A stretch of DNA of 64,000 nt from positions 1-64,000 of the forward strand of contig NZ_KN360939.1 in NCBI RefSeq assembly GCF_000784355.1. Direction: 5' to 3'. Under the pieces are notes generated by a model. The model saw only the letters and a program-made list of their open reading frames with translations, did no database searches and was not told the origin of the DNA. Both the position numbers and the translations under genes were made by a program. This document shows, piece by piece, positions 53,995 through 63,128 of the stretch (the first letter of the stretch is position 1; each line of letters opens with the position of its first letter). The stretch is from Methanolacinia paynteri (GTDB lineage: Archaea > Halobacteriota > Methanomicrobia > Methanomicrobiales > Methanomicrobiaceae).

Positions 53995-54522
53995 TCAGAT
54001 GTTGTGCCTTCCCATATAATAGACGCCTATGCAGATCAGGCAGATCGAGATTGCCATCGCAAGGGCGTCGAGTGACGACGCCATATCCAGGTCGAGGACT
54101 CTCTGGAAGAAAGTTACGATAAGCACCATTATAATGACTTTCAGGATCTTGTTTTTAAGATCATCAAGGTTCCTTACTTCAAGAATATTTGTGAAACTTC
54201 CGCAGCTCCTTGCAATGTCAATTTGGGAGATAAAAAGCTCATATATTCCAAAACTGAATATCAGGAGGACGAGGCCGATCAGGTAGAAGTCGATTGCGCC
54301 TATAAGTCCGATGAGTATCGTTTCATGTGATAAGTGGGATTCAACTTCAAAAAATGCCTCACTAAGAACGCTGAAAATTTCAAACGATCCTACGACAAAG
54401 AGGATAATCGCACTTATTGCACCGAATATTACCCCGAGGAGCACAATGAACCTCAGGCTCCAGAGAACCCTTTCAAATGAATTTTCTAATTTCTTTCCGA
54501 GACCGGGGCTGTTGTCGCTCAT
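53995..54522 (-). CDS. YqhA/UPF0114 family membrane protein
   Basis: The 175-residue protein has four hydrophobic segments (about 22-45, 75-100, 130-150 and 155-172) and the family signature AIDFYLIGLVLLIFSFGIYE (about 82-101) followed by LFISQIDIA. The function of the family is unknown. It is divergent from thiM. Confidence 0.85.
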   Translation of the reverse strand: MSDNSPGLGKKLENSFERVLWSLRFIVLLGVIFGAISAIILFVVGSFEIFSVLSEAFFEVESHLSHETILIGLIGAIDFYLIGLVLLIFSFGIYELFISQIDIARSCGSFTNILEVRNLDDLKNKILKVIIMVLIVTFFQRVLDLDMASSLDALAMAISICLICIGVYYMGRHNI

Positions 54523-54868
54523 TATTTATGCGGCTCCTTTACTTCTAATATCTTTCACCTTGAGGGATATAATACATTGAGGGATTTTCGAAAGATTTTA
54601 AATCTGAATTTATATGTTTCAGGGCTTCCTCATAATATTATATGTATACCCTAACTCGTCAGAATATTTTAAAGATCGGATTTCCCGTAATTTTACCGGG
54701 TCTCCGTAATTATTGAAATTTGGTTGGTGTTTCACATTTTGTGTATTATAAACTTAGAAATTCTGCTGTCGTTTTTGATGTATAGTGAAACCGTATATGA
54801 GGCAGTCCTTACATATATGATATGAATTGCCTGTCCGGGTTAAAGATCAGGGGACAGGAGTCAGGCAT
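54523..54868. other. intergenic region upstream of thiM, no gene seen
   Basis: The stretch is AT-rich with several TATA-like words, e.g. TATTATAAAC near 54746 and ATTATATGTATA near 54638. I found none of the conserved bases of a TPP riboswitch, which might be expected before thiM, and no other structured RNA. Confidence 0.4.
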
Positions 54869-55678
54869 ATGAACGGGAAGGATATAGCTGGGATCTTTGC
54901 AAGAGTGAGGGCGAACCGGCCTCTTGTGCATCATATTACGAATATCGTGACAATCAACGACTGCGCAAATATCACCATATCTGCCGGTGCTGCACCGGTG
55001 ATGACCTGTGATAAGGCCGAAGCCGCCGAGATGGTCTCTGCTGCGAATGCTCTCGTCCTGAATATCGGTACACTGACCTCTTTTCAGGTGGAATCGATGC
55101 TTGAGGCAGGGAAAAGGGCCAATGAACTCGGAACTCCTGTAATCCTCGATCCGGTTGGTGCAGGAGCCACAAAACTAAGGACACAGACAGTTATGGAGCT
55201 CCTTGACAGGATCGATATCGCGATAATAAAAGGCAATGCCGGGGAGATCGGCACGATAGCAGGAATAGAGGGTGGTATCCGAGGTGTCGACTCATGCGGT
55301 GTTCTGAGTGATCCCGAAGAAACCGTACGTACATGTGCCGAGAGCCTGAATACAACAGTTGCAATGAGCGGCCCTGTCGATATAACCTCCGACGGGAAAA
55401 AAGTGATGCTTGTAGAAAACGGTGTTTCCATGATGGGCAATCTCTCGGGAACCGGGTGCATGGGGGCCTCCCTCGCTGGGGCGTTTGCTGCCGTGGAAAA
55501 AGACTATGTCATCTCTTCGGCGGCAGCATTCGCCACCTTCGGAAGAGCCGGCGAGCTTGCAGCCGGGAAATCAAAAGGCCCATATTCATTCCGGACTGCC
55601 CTTATTGATGAGCTTTTCAGTCTGACTGAAGCTGATCTCGCGGAGCATGCAAAGGTGAGGACAAAGGATGCCGTATGA
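54869..55678 (+). CDS. thiM: hydroxyethylthiazole kinase
   Basis: The enzyme phosphorylates 4-methyl-5-(2-hydroxyethyl)thiazole in thiamine salvage. It has the family features LVHHITNIVTINDCANITIS (about 18-37), NIGTL and DPVGAGATKLRT (about 90-105), then NAGEIGTIAG and the catalytic segment GTGCMGASLAGAFAA. I start at ATG 54869, which has GGAG 8 bases upstream; the frame opens at a TTG at 54827. The gene overlaps thiE by 11 bases. Confidence 0.95.
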   Translation: MNGKDIAGIFARVRANRPLVHHITNIVTINDCANITISAGAAPVMTCDKAEAAEMVSAANALVLNIGTLTSFQVESMLEAGKRANELGTPVILDPVGAGATKLRTQTVMELLDRIDIAIIKGNAGEIGTIAGIEGGIRGVDSCGVLSDPEETVRTCAESLNTTVAMSGPVDITSDGKKVMLVENGVSMMGNLSGTGCMGASLAGAFAAVEKDYVISSAAAFATFGRAGELAAGKSKGPYSFRTALIDELFSLTEADLAEHAKVRTKDAV

Positions 55679-56309
55679 TCTTTATGTCGTAACAGACAGG
55701 GAGATAGGGCGGGGGAGAACCCACCGGGAGATCGCCCTGGAGGCTACTGCCGGAGGGGCGGATGTCATCCAGTTCCGCGACAAAACCCTCCCTTTTCGCG
55801 AATTTATTGAAACGGCAAAGGAAATAAGGGATATTACAGCCACTTCGGGGGCAATGTTCATAGTAAACGACAGGATCGATGCCGCCCTTGCGGTGGGAGC
55901 TGATGGCGTTCATCTCGGGCAGAACGATATGCCTGCCGATTGGGCAAGGAGAATATCCCCCACTGGTTTTATTATTGGAATCTCAGTCGGAAACGTCGCC
56001 GAGGCGATCGAAGCAGAGTCAGCCGGAGCCGACTATGTCGCATTGAGCCCTGTCTTTTCAACAGGCTCCAAGGCTGATGCAGGGCCGGGCCACGGGCTGG
56101 AGATGCTTTCTCAAATCCGGTCGAATGTGGAGATCCCCGTGATTGGTATAGGGGGGATAGGATTGCACAACGTGAAGGATGTTATATCGGCAGGCGCGGA
56201 TGGTATCGCGGTAATCTCCGCCGTTGCCGGTGCAGACGATATCAGACTGGCAGCGGAAGGGATGAAGAAGATGATCGCCCTTGAGAAAAAAAAGTCCGGT
56301 CTTCGCTGA
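55668..56309 (+). CDS. thiE: thiamine phosphate synthase
   Basis: The 213-residue TIM-barrel enzyme joins HMP-pyrophosphate and thiazole phosphate. Signature segments are VIQFRDKTL (about 35-43), FIVNDRIDAALAVGADGVHLGQNDMP (as FIVNDRIDAALAVGAD then GVHLGQND), and IGIGGIG with its phosphate-binding Gly. It overlaps thiM by 11 bases, with GGTGAGG as ribosome site. No thiD or thiC lies nearby, so the pair acts in salvage. Confidence 0.95.
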   Translation: MPYDLYVVTDREIGRGRTHREIALEATAGGADVIQFRDKTLPFREFIETAKEIRDITATSGAMFIVNDRIDAALAVGADGVHLGQNDMPADWARRISPTGFIIGISVGNVAEAIEAESAGADYVALSPVFSTGSKADAGPGHGLEMLSQIRSNVEIPVIGIGGIGLHNVKDVISAGADGIAVISAVAGADDIRLAAEGMKKMIALEKKKSGLR

Positions 56310-56389
56310 TCCGGTTTTCATACTTCAGAAAGCCTGTAATACTCTCTTAAAAAGAGCAGGATTTAAGTAATAGGCATCTATTATTTATT

Positions 56390-57277
56390 GTGACTCCTTT
56401 CGACCTGATCCTCTGGCTGATCTATTTTTTTATCGTCTCGTCGATGTTTCAGATCGGCCTGAATCTCGGGGTAAAAGAGATACTCGATCCGTTCAGGAAA
56501 CCCGGTGTGCTCGTTAATTCTCTGTTGCTGAACCTTATCGCGATACCTCTCGCAGGTGTGGGGCTTGCGATTCTCCTCGGTCTTGACGGAGTCGCCCTCT
56601 TCGGGTTTTTGATAATGGCCTGTTCACCCGGGGCTTCATACGGGCCGAAGATAATCGAGTTTGCAGGAGGGGATGTCGGGCATTCGATAGGCGTCATGTT
56701 CCTCCTGTGTATGATCGCGATAATTTCCGCCCCGCTTACGGTCCTTCTGCTGGTACCCGGTACCGGCAGTATCGATATCTGGCCGGTAATCCAGACGCTT
56801 GCGGTAATACAGGTGATCCCTCTCTTCTTCGGTATGTTTTTGAAGGCGAAGAGGCCGCACATGGCGGAGAGGGCATCCGGCCCCGTCTTCTGGATCTCCA
56901 ACATCTCCGCGCTTGTTGTCGTGATTCTTGCATTCGGGCTGAAGTTCTTCTCGGAATCTGAATCCTCCCTCGCTGGGATTATCGGCATACGCGGGATCCT
57001 TGCGATCGTCCTGCTCGTGTTCATATCCCTTGCAGCGGGCTATTATCTCGGGGGATCGGCGGAGGGGACGAGGAAATCGATGGCGGTCAGCACCTCCATC
57101 CGCAATGCCGGTGTAGCATTTCTTATAGGTGTGGGGAGTTTCGAGGGTCAGGGTGTTCTCTCTGTAATCATCCTTTATATCTTCTTCCAGACCCTGATTA
57201 CCGGGCTGCTTGCCGGGTGGTGGGGGTGGAAGAATTTCAAAGAGAACGGTATGGCTGAAACGGGAAGCAGTTCGTGA
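56390..57277 (+). CDS. BASS-type (bile acid:sodium symporter family) transporter
   Basis: The 295-residue protein has about nine hydrophobic segments. Family-like features are the LLLNLIAIPLAG segment, the unwound helix CSPGASYGPKI (about 79-89) and late TSIRNAGVAFLIG. BASS transporters move organic anions with Na+; the substrate here is unknown. The start is GTG. It follows thiE by 80 bases on the same strand, so a thiamine precursor is a possible substrate, unproven. Confidence 0.85.
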   Translation: MTPFDLILWLIYFFIVSSMFQIGLNLGVKEILDPFRKPGVLVNSLLLNLIAIPLAGVGLAILLGLDGVALFGFLIMACSPGASYGPKIIEFAGGDVGHSIGVMFLLCMIAIISAPLTVLLLVPGTGSIDIWPVIQTLAVIQVIPLFFGMFLKAKRPHMAERASGPVFWISNISALVVVILAFGLKFFSESESSLAGIIGIRGILAIVLLVFISLAAGYYLGGSAEGTRKSMAVSTSIRNAGVAFLIGVGSFEGQGVLSVIILYIFFQTLITGLLAGWWGWKNFKENGMAETGSSS

Positions 57278-57331
57278 AATTCCATTTAATTTTTCCAAAT
57301 ATCTTTATACATCGCCGTGAATAATGGATTC

Positions 57332-57949
57332 ATGAAGAAAGAGTACGGGATGTACCTTGCATATATTTTTCAGGCATTAATCGCCCTGAACGTGATTCAT
57401 GCTTTCCTGATCGGGGAGTATGAACTGATGTTTACCGGCCTTCTTATGTTTATCCTGACACTGGTTCCTTACATAGTCGCACAGAAGATGAACGTGAACT
57501 TCCCCTGGTTCGTATATCTCCTGATCGCAATGGCTCTGTGGTTTCATACGGCGGGTTACATACAGGGCTACTACACCACCTTCTACCCGTACTATGACAA
57601 GATCGCCCATCTCGTATCCGGGACGACCGTCGCTCTTCTCGGGTTCCTAGGCGTCATCTTCCTCGACAAGTACTGGAATATGAACCTGAATACTCCGTTC
57701 ATCATCGGGTTTACCATAATATTCGGCATGGCCCTTGCGGGTTTCTGGGAGATCTATGAATTTCTTATAGACACGTTCCTGGGAGGATCAATGGCCGGAC
57801 CCATGCAGCACGGCAATACGGACACGATGCTCGATATGATCTTCGTTCTGACCGGATCGATCATAGTATCGATATTCGGGGCATTTTATTTCAAACATCA
57901 CAGGAAAGAGGATATCACGGGATCGATCGAGGGCACAAATAATATTTGA
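57332..57949 (+). CDS. DUF2238/YjdF-like membrane protein
   Basis: About six hydrophobic segments are seen, with the conserved AHLVSGTTVALLGF (about 92-105), GFWEIYEFLID (about 136-146) and DTMLDMIF signatures typical of the YjdF/DUF2238 group. I start at ATG 57332; the frame opens at a GTG at 57317. The function of the group is unknown. Confidence 0.75.
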   Translation: MKKEYGMYLAYIFQALIALNVIHAFLIGEYELMFTGLLMFILTLVPYIVAQKMNVNFPWFVYLLIAMALWFHTAGYIQGYYTTFYPYYDKIAHLVSGTTVALLGFLGVIFLDKYWNMNLNTPFIIGFTIIFGMALAGFWEIYEFLIDTFLGGSMAGPMQHGNTDTMLDMIFVLTGSIIVSIFGAFYFKHHRKEDITGSIEGTNNI

Positions 57950-57985
57950 TTTCACCAGGGGGGCATCAATATTAAAAGAGAAAAT

Positions 57986-58720
57986 ATGGTGAATCCCGGC
58001 AAAAAACACCCCGGATTATTAAAAGATCGCGTTTTTGTCACCGTATTGGTTATTTTAATATTAACTCCGGGCTTTGTGGCCTGTGCCTGGTATTACTGCA
58101 ATCTCCAAGAAATATCTGACGCAGGTGACTTTTCAGAACAACGATACTCTTCCGGTTACAGGTATTATAGCCCCCAGGAATTTTTGGGAGGGTCCGGGTA
58201 CTTCGATCTAGTTTATTATATCGACAACGAGTCGTGGGTATTACCGGATAACATTAACGATGCCATTCATTTCAATGTCAGCGATCCGGAAACCGGCACC
58301 TTTGTCGAGGGCGATTACACACCTGATTTCTCCATCGTCAACGATACCCTTTATCTCGATATTTTAGTCGTCAACTGGAACGATTACGCACAGGAGGGAT
58401 CATGCTACCAGATCTCCGATTTTTCATCAGCCTATCTTTACTATAATGATACAGGCTATGACTGGGAGAGTTATCACCGTGCTCTTGAGGTATTGTCTGT
58501 AAGTGAATATAACAAATCGATCGGAACCGGGGAATATGATGAAATCCGGATCGGGTTGCCGGTTTTCGGGTATTTTGTCACTCCCGTGAAAACCGCAGAT
58601 TATCTGGATTATATCGACTGGCAGTATATCTTATTTGAAAGAAACCGGAGTGGCTCTATTTGTCCGGTGAAAATCCCGGTTCAGACCTCGATAGCGTGTA
58701 ATATCGAATTTGTCCGCTGA
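57986..58720 (+). CDS. membrane-anchored unknown secreted protein
   Basis: An N-terminal anchor (about residues 15-36, VFVTVLVILILTPGF) is followed by ~205 residues rich in Tyr, Asp and Ser with many N-glycosylation-type sites. No family is recognised. It ends just after the gene starts to run convergent with the flavoprotein gene. Confidence 0.55.
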   Translation: MVNPGKKHPGLLKDRVFVTVLVILILTPGFVACAWYYCNLQEISDAGDFSEQRYSSGYRYYSPQEFLGGSGYFDLVYYIDNESWVLPDNINDAIHFNVSDPETGTFVEGDYTPDFSIVNDTLYLDILVVNWNDYAQEGSCYQISDFSSAYLYYNDTGYDWESYHRALEVLSVSEYNKSIGTGEYDEIRIGLPVFGYFVTPVKTADYLDYIDWQYILFERNRSGSICPVKIPVQTSIACNIEFVR

Positions 58721-58756
58721 GAGTAAAAGATGGCGAAAGGATTTTGTGGTTATTGA

Positions 58757-59332
58757 TCACCTGTGGATCTTCTTCAGAATCCATGCCATATTTATCCCGA
58801 GGGTCTGCATGGTTTGCATGCCTTCGACATCGTTCTCCACATCACCGGGTTCGAGCCCGAGGCCGAGGTTCCAGTTGGATGATCCGATGGTTATCATGCT
58901 GCTGATTCCGAAGAAGTGGTTGATCGTATCATATGCATGAATGCCTCCCGATCTCCTTACAGCGATTACGGCGGCTCCGATCTTCCTGCTGAACATTCCT
59001 CCATTGACCATCCCGACGAATCCTGCCCGGTCGATCAGCGCCTTTACTTCTGTGGAAACATCGGCAAAGTATGTCGGCGATCCGATGATGATACCGTCGG
59101 CCTCTTCCATCTTTTTTATGCAGTTGTTGACGAAATCGTCGTCGAAGACGCATTTCCTGTCCTGGTTTTCCATGCATTTCATGCAGGCGGTGCACCCGTG
59201 GACCTTCTGTCCGCCGATATGGATGATCTCGGTCTCTATACCTTCCCTTTCAAGCTCTGAAAGGACTTTTTGCAGGAGTATCGCTGTGTTTCCGTCTTTT
59301 TTTGGACTTCCGTTAAATGCTACGACTTTCAT
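58757..59332 (-). CDS. iron-sulfur flavoprotein (Isf family)
   Basis: The 191-residue protein has a flavodoxin-like N-terminus FNGSPKKDGNTAILL (6-20), and the compact cluster motif CTACMKCMENQDRKC (47-61) that binds [4Fe-4S] in Isf proteins of methanogens. SPTYFADVSTEVKALIDR is the conserved FMN-side segment. Isf proteins reduce O2/H2O2 or relay electrons from ferredoxin. It is convergent with the previous gene. Confidence 0.92.
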   Translation of the reverse strand: MKVVAFNGSPKKDGNTAILLQKVLSELEREGIETEIIHIGGQKVHGCTACMKCMENQDRKCVFDDDFVNNCIKKMEEADGIIIGSPTYFADVSTEVKALIDRAGFVGMVNGGMFSRKIGAAVIAVRRSGGIHAYDTINHFFGISSMITIGSSNWNLGLGLEPGDVENDVEGMQTMQTLGINMAWILKKIHR

Positions 59333-59478
59333 AACCTATGTTCCCTGATTTTGATAATGTCACGGTCATTAATATAACTGACGCCGGCGGGACGATGGCC
59401 GGCATGTCATGCAAAGAAATCAATATTTCCCCCCCGATCCAATAATATGTCAATGGACTCCGGGCTGGTGGCAAAAAT

Positions 59479-60693
59479 ATGAAGATTGGAAGGCTTGAGG
59501 ACCTCGGTTCCCTCCGGGGAACTGCTCTTTTGCGCGTGGATTTTAATTCCCCGATTGATCCCTCGTCGAATATGATTCTTGACGACAAGCGCTTCCGCGA
59601 GCATGCGCCGACGGTAAAGGCGCTTGAGGACTCAAAATGCGTGATTGTAACGCACCAGAGCAGGCCGATGAAGAAGGACTTTACGAATCTCAGGGCACAT
59701 GCCGAAAGGCTTGAACGCCTGATTGGCCGGCCGGTCGACTATATCGACGATATATTCGGTGCATGTGCAAGGGACGCCGTGAAGGCGATGGACTACGGCG
59801 AAGTCCTGATGCTTGAAAATGTCAGGTTCAGTTCGGAAGAGGTCCTGACGATGAGCGGAGAAGACGCCCAAAAGACACATCTTGTGAAAGGGCTCTCGGC
59901 AATGGCCGATTACTATGTATTCGACGCGTTCGGAACCGCCCACCGCTCCCAGCCCACAATCGTCGGAATCCCGAGGGTGATGAGATCGGTCGCCGGCCTG
60001 CTGATGGATAAGGAGGTCTCAACACTCTCAAAGGTCCTGACAGATGCACCCGGCCCGGTCACCTTTGTGCTCGGAGGAACTAAGGTCGACGATTCTCTTG
60101 CAGTTGCCAAAAACGCTCTTGAAGCAGGGATTGCCGATAACGTCGTTTTTACCGGAGTCGTCGCAAATGTCGTATACCTTGCCGAAGGAAAGAATATCGG
60201 AAAGCCATCGACGGATCTGGTACACTCTCTCGGTTATGATAAGGAGATTGGAATTGCTGCAGAGCTCCTCAAAAAATATTCAGACAGGATTGTAACCCCC
60301 GACCATGTCGCGGTGAAGGAGGACGGAATGCGTGCCGAGTACCCGCTCGAAAGCATGCCGCAGGACAAGGGAATTATGGACCTCGGTATCGAATCCCTGG
60401 CAGAGCTTACAGGGATCATATCGAACTCGGGCACCATCGTCCTGAACGGGCCGGCTGGTGTTTTCGAGGACGAGCAGTTTTCAGCAGGAACATACGAACT
60501 GATACGTGCGTCGGAGAAGGCGGAGTTTTCGGTTGTCGGCGGAGGCCATACTGCGGCTGTTATCGAGAAGATGGGTGTCGCTGACAGGTTCAGCCATATA
60601 TCGACCGGTGGCGGTGCCTGTATAGAGTTCCTGACGGGGAAGAAGCTCCCGGCGGTCGAGGCTCTCGAATATTCAAGAGAAAAGTTCTGGTAG
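59479..60693 (+). CDS. pgk: phosphoglycerate kinase
   Basis: The 404-residue enzyme interconverts 1,3-bisphosphoglycerate and 3-phosphoglycerate. Features are LLRVDFNSPID (about 16-26; FNSP in place of the usual FNVP), the substrate-loop segment DAFGTAHRSQPT, FVLGGTKVDDS (about 195-205), and VVGGGHTAAVIEKMG and STGGGACIEFLTGKKLP at the C-terminus. It is divergent in function but adjacent to coenzyme M genes that use phosphoserine-derived units, perhaps by chance. Confidence 0.96.
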   Translation: MKIGRLEDLGSLRGTALLRVDFNSPIDPSSNMILDDKRFREHAPTVKALEDSKCVIVTHQSRPMKKDFTNLRAHAERLERLIGRPVDYIDDIFGACARDAVKAMDYGEVLMLENVRFSSEEVLTMSGEDAQKTHLVKGLSAMADYYVFDAFGTAHRSQPTIVGIPRVMRSVAGLLMDKEVSTLSKVLTDAPGPVTFVLGGTKVDDSLAVAKNALEAGIADNVVFTGVVANVVYLAEGKNIGKPSTDLVHSLGYDKEIGIAAELLKKYSDRIVTPDHVAVKEDGMRAEYPLESMPQDKGIMDLGIESLAELTGIISNSGTIVLNGPAGVFEDEQFSAGTYELIRASEKAEFSVVGGGHTAAVIEKMGVADRFSHISTGGGACIEFLTGKKLPAVEALEYSREKFW

Positions 60694-60738
60694 TTTTTAT
60701 AGGGAGAGGTAACTCCCCTTCGCTTTGTTTATTTCAGT

Positions 60739-61863
60739 TTATGTGACCTTCCCGATCGAATCCATAAACCTGTCCCTGATCTCTTCAGGTGTAAGCGTGA
60801 GATTCGGAGAGTCCGTGTTTCCCGGTTTGATGATGACATGAATGAAAGACGGCCCCTTACCGCGGTTTAAGAATGCCTCTTTCAGCTCTTCGGCAGTTCC
60901 AACTTTTATGGTATTCTCAATCCCTGCCCCTTTTGCGATAAGTTCGAGATCGCAGGTCGTCCACGAGTGAGTCATCTGCATGCCGGTGCTTCCGAATGCA
61001 CCGTTGTCGAGGGCAAAAATCGTCAGGTTGCCTGGTTTTTCCGCTGCAACAGTAGAAAGAATCGCGGTTCCGAGAAGGCTCCCGTCGCCGTCGATTACAA
61101 CGACATCCTTTTCCTGCCCGATTGCGAGCCCGAGCCCTATGGGTGTTGCCTGCGTGTAGCTCCCGAGCATGTAGAAATTTTCAGGCCTGTCTCCTGCGGC
61201 ATGCATCTCTTTGCAGGGGACACCTATGTTCACGACCACCGCTTCATCTTCCAGTTCTCCGGCGATGACCGAGATTGCTCCGGCACGGTTCATGACAGGC
61301 TCTTTAATTCTGCGGTTATATTCAAGTCTGATTTCATGCTCACGGGGAGGAAATGGATCTTCAGCACAACCGCCGTTTCCTTCCTCCCATAGTTTCGGGA
61401 GAATAAGGATCACGTGGATCTCTCTGTTTTCAAAAGAAAGCCGAATGGCTTCCCTGATCTTTTCCAGGTCACCCGATCCGTCGATTATTGTATATGAGAT
61501 CCCCATTGCGTCGAGAATTGCCGGAATCCTGCTGTTGAACGGGACCTGTGCGGCGATCTTTTCATTGTATACTCCCCTCCAGCTTGCGATTATGGGCAGC
61601 GGAAGACCGTAAAGATATGTCAGCGACATCATTGCGTTGAGGGAATTACCAAGCCCCGAGCTTTGCATCTGGAGAACGTACCTGCGTCCCGCAAGAGCGA
61701 GGCCTGCGCAGACCCCTACACCGTCTTCTTCGCGGTTGATGTTTACATAGTGAAAGTCTTTCTCCAGCAGTGCACAGAGATCCTTTGTCCTGTCGCACGG
61801 AAGGGATACGACGAATTCGATCCCTTCGTCACGCAGTATCGATTCAATCTTCCTTTCAGGCAT
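60739..61863 (-). CDS. comDE: fused sulfopyruvate decarboxylase (ComD-ComE)
   Basis: The 374-residue protein joins the alpha and beta halves of the TPP enzyme that makes sulfoacetaldehyde from sulfopyruvate in coenzyme M synthesis. The N-terminal ComD half has REEDGVGVCAGLALAGRR (about 44-61). The C-terminal ComE half has GSYTQATPIGLGLAIG and the TPP site GDGSLLGTAILST with the downstream N in ALDNGAFGS. The fusion is normal in this group. It lies 10 bases after the cysteate synthase gene on the minus strand. Confidence 0.92.
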   Translation of the reverse strand: MPERKIESILRDEGIEFVVSLPCDRTKDLCALLEKDFHYVNINREEDGVGVCAGLALAGRRYVLQMQSSGLGNSLNAMMSLTYLYGLPLPIIASWRGVYNEKIAAQVPFNSRIPAILDAMGISYTIIDGSGDLEKIREAIRLSFENREIHVILILPKLWEEGNGGCAEDPFPPREHEIRLEYNRRIKEPVMNRAGAISVIAGELEDEAVVVNIGVPCKEMHAAGDRPENFYMLGSYTQATPIGLGLAIGQEKDVVVIDGDGSLLGTAILSTVAAEKPGNLTIFALDNGAFGSTGMQMTHSWTTCDLELIAKGAGIENTIKVGTAEELKEAFLNRGKGPSFIHVIIKPGNTDSPNLTLTPEEIRDRFMDSIGKVT

Positions 61864-61873
61864 ATTTCCTCAT

Positions 61874-63127
61874 TCACTCCGTAATCTTGTCTTTTAGTTC
61901 CTCTGCTTCATCCAAACTCCGGAGTGAGGCGGAAGGCCTGACGGGGATCATGTCGAGATCCTCTGCCGCCCTCCTGTATCCTCCGCCCGTGATATTGAGC
62001 AGGATATTATCATCCCTGTCGACATCCCCGGATTCCACCGCACTTATGAGTGATGCGACACATACTTCAGCGGCAGGATCGAGGTCGGTTCCTTCGAGGT
62101 CCATAAAGAGCCTTCCTGCTTTTTTCGCATCACCTTTCACCCCTCTCATTATACCGTTCGTCCCGCTGAGAGCGTCGAAGAGACCTCCGGCAACAGAATA
62201 TGGGGGATTCCTGTTCGTGAGAACAGTCGCATAGGTTTCCATTGCTGCCTCCTTCCCCCCGGGCATATCCTTTTCAGGAATAATCTCCCTTCTCCTGTCC
62301 CTCCATGCATTTACCATCGGCACGAACGGTTCATTCTGTGAAAGATAAAGCCGGGGCAGGTGGTCGCCGAACCTTCCGTCGGCAAGAAGCCTCTTTCCCA
62401 TCTCCCACGCGGCGATTCCGCCTGTTCCGCTGCCAACGGCCTGGAAGTACCAGTCCGGCATCTTTCCTATTGCCATGGTTCCGTCCAGCATCACCGTTCC
62501 CATGCCGTCCCTCCGGGCCGGATTCTTTGCACCTCCTTCGGATATCACTCCCGGGATTGTGCAGATCTCATTGCCCAGTGCAATTGCATCAGAATAATCA
62601 CCTTCGATTGTCACGAGGAAGACCGAATCACACTCTTTTGTCGTCCAGATGCTGCCCGCCGCCTTTTTCGGAACGGATATTATCACAGGAGTACCGGTTC
62701 CTGCGGAAACTTCTGCAAATGCCCGTCCCGTGTTTCCTGCGGACGAGATCTGGAGGATTCCGTTATTCAGCCGCTCTTTAATCCTAAGCATCGTCGGAAC
62801 GGCTTCCAGCTCCTTGAACGAGCATGTCCTGATAAAAGCCCCCTTCTCCGGCCAGTAGCCGTTGAAGACGATGTAGAGATTTTTAAGCCCGAGGTGATCC
62901 GCAAGCCCTTCGCTGCGGTACGTTGCCGGGCATGTATCCGTCTGCGTCCAGCCTGAGACCGGGAGCCAGTCGTGGTACCTGAACATTCCCGGGAGATCGC
63001 GGACGGTGATCTGCTTTGCCGAATAATCGGCATAAACCAGACCACTGCATCCATTCATGCATGCATTGGTATAGCAGTCGTCGATCGCCTCTCCGCAGAC
63101 AGGGCACCTGAGCGTGTATTCGCCCAT
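61874..63127 (-). CDS. cysteate synthase
   Basis: This threonine-synthase-like PLP enzyme makes L-cysteate from phosphoserine and sulfite in the coenzyme M route of Methanomicrobia. It starts with a zinc-ribbon-like CPVCGEAIDDCYTNACMNGC. The core has AFIRTCSFKELEAVPTML with the PLP Lys, SSAGNTGRAFAEVSAG, and GSGTGGIAAWEMG. The start at 63127 follows GGGAGG by 8 bases; the frame is open to 63196 inside the upstream gene. Its partner comDE follows, which supports the call over threonine synthase. Confidence 0.88.
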   Translation of the reverse strand: MGEYTLRCPVCGEAIDDCYTNACMNGCSGLVYADYSAKQITVRDLPGMFRYHDWLPVSGWTQTDTCPATYRSEGLADHLGLKNLYIVFNGYWPEKGAFIRTCSFKELEAVPTMLRIKERLNNGILQISSAGNTGRAFAEVSAGTGTPVIISVPKKAAGSIWTTKECDSVFLVTIEGDYSDAIALGNEICTIPGVISEGGAKNPARRDGMGTVMLDGTMAIGKMPDWYFQAVGSGTGGIAAWEMGKRLLADGRFGDHLPRLYLSQNEPFVPMVNAWRDRRREIIPEKDMPGGKEAAMETYATVLTNRNPPYSVAGGLFDALSGTNGIMRGVKGDAKKAGRLFMDLEGTDLDPAAEVCVASLISAVESGDVDRDDNILLNITGGGYRRAAEDLDMIPVRPSASLRSLDEAEELKDKITE

Positions 63128-63128
63128 A

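Noticed and set aside
54523-54868. TPP riboswitch before thiM
   Set aside because: The conserved thi-box bases are not seen.
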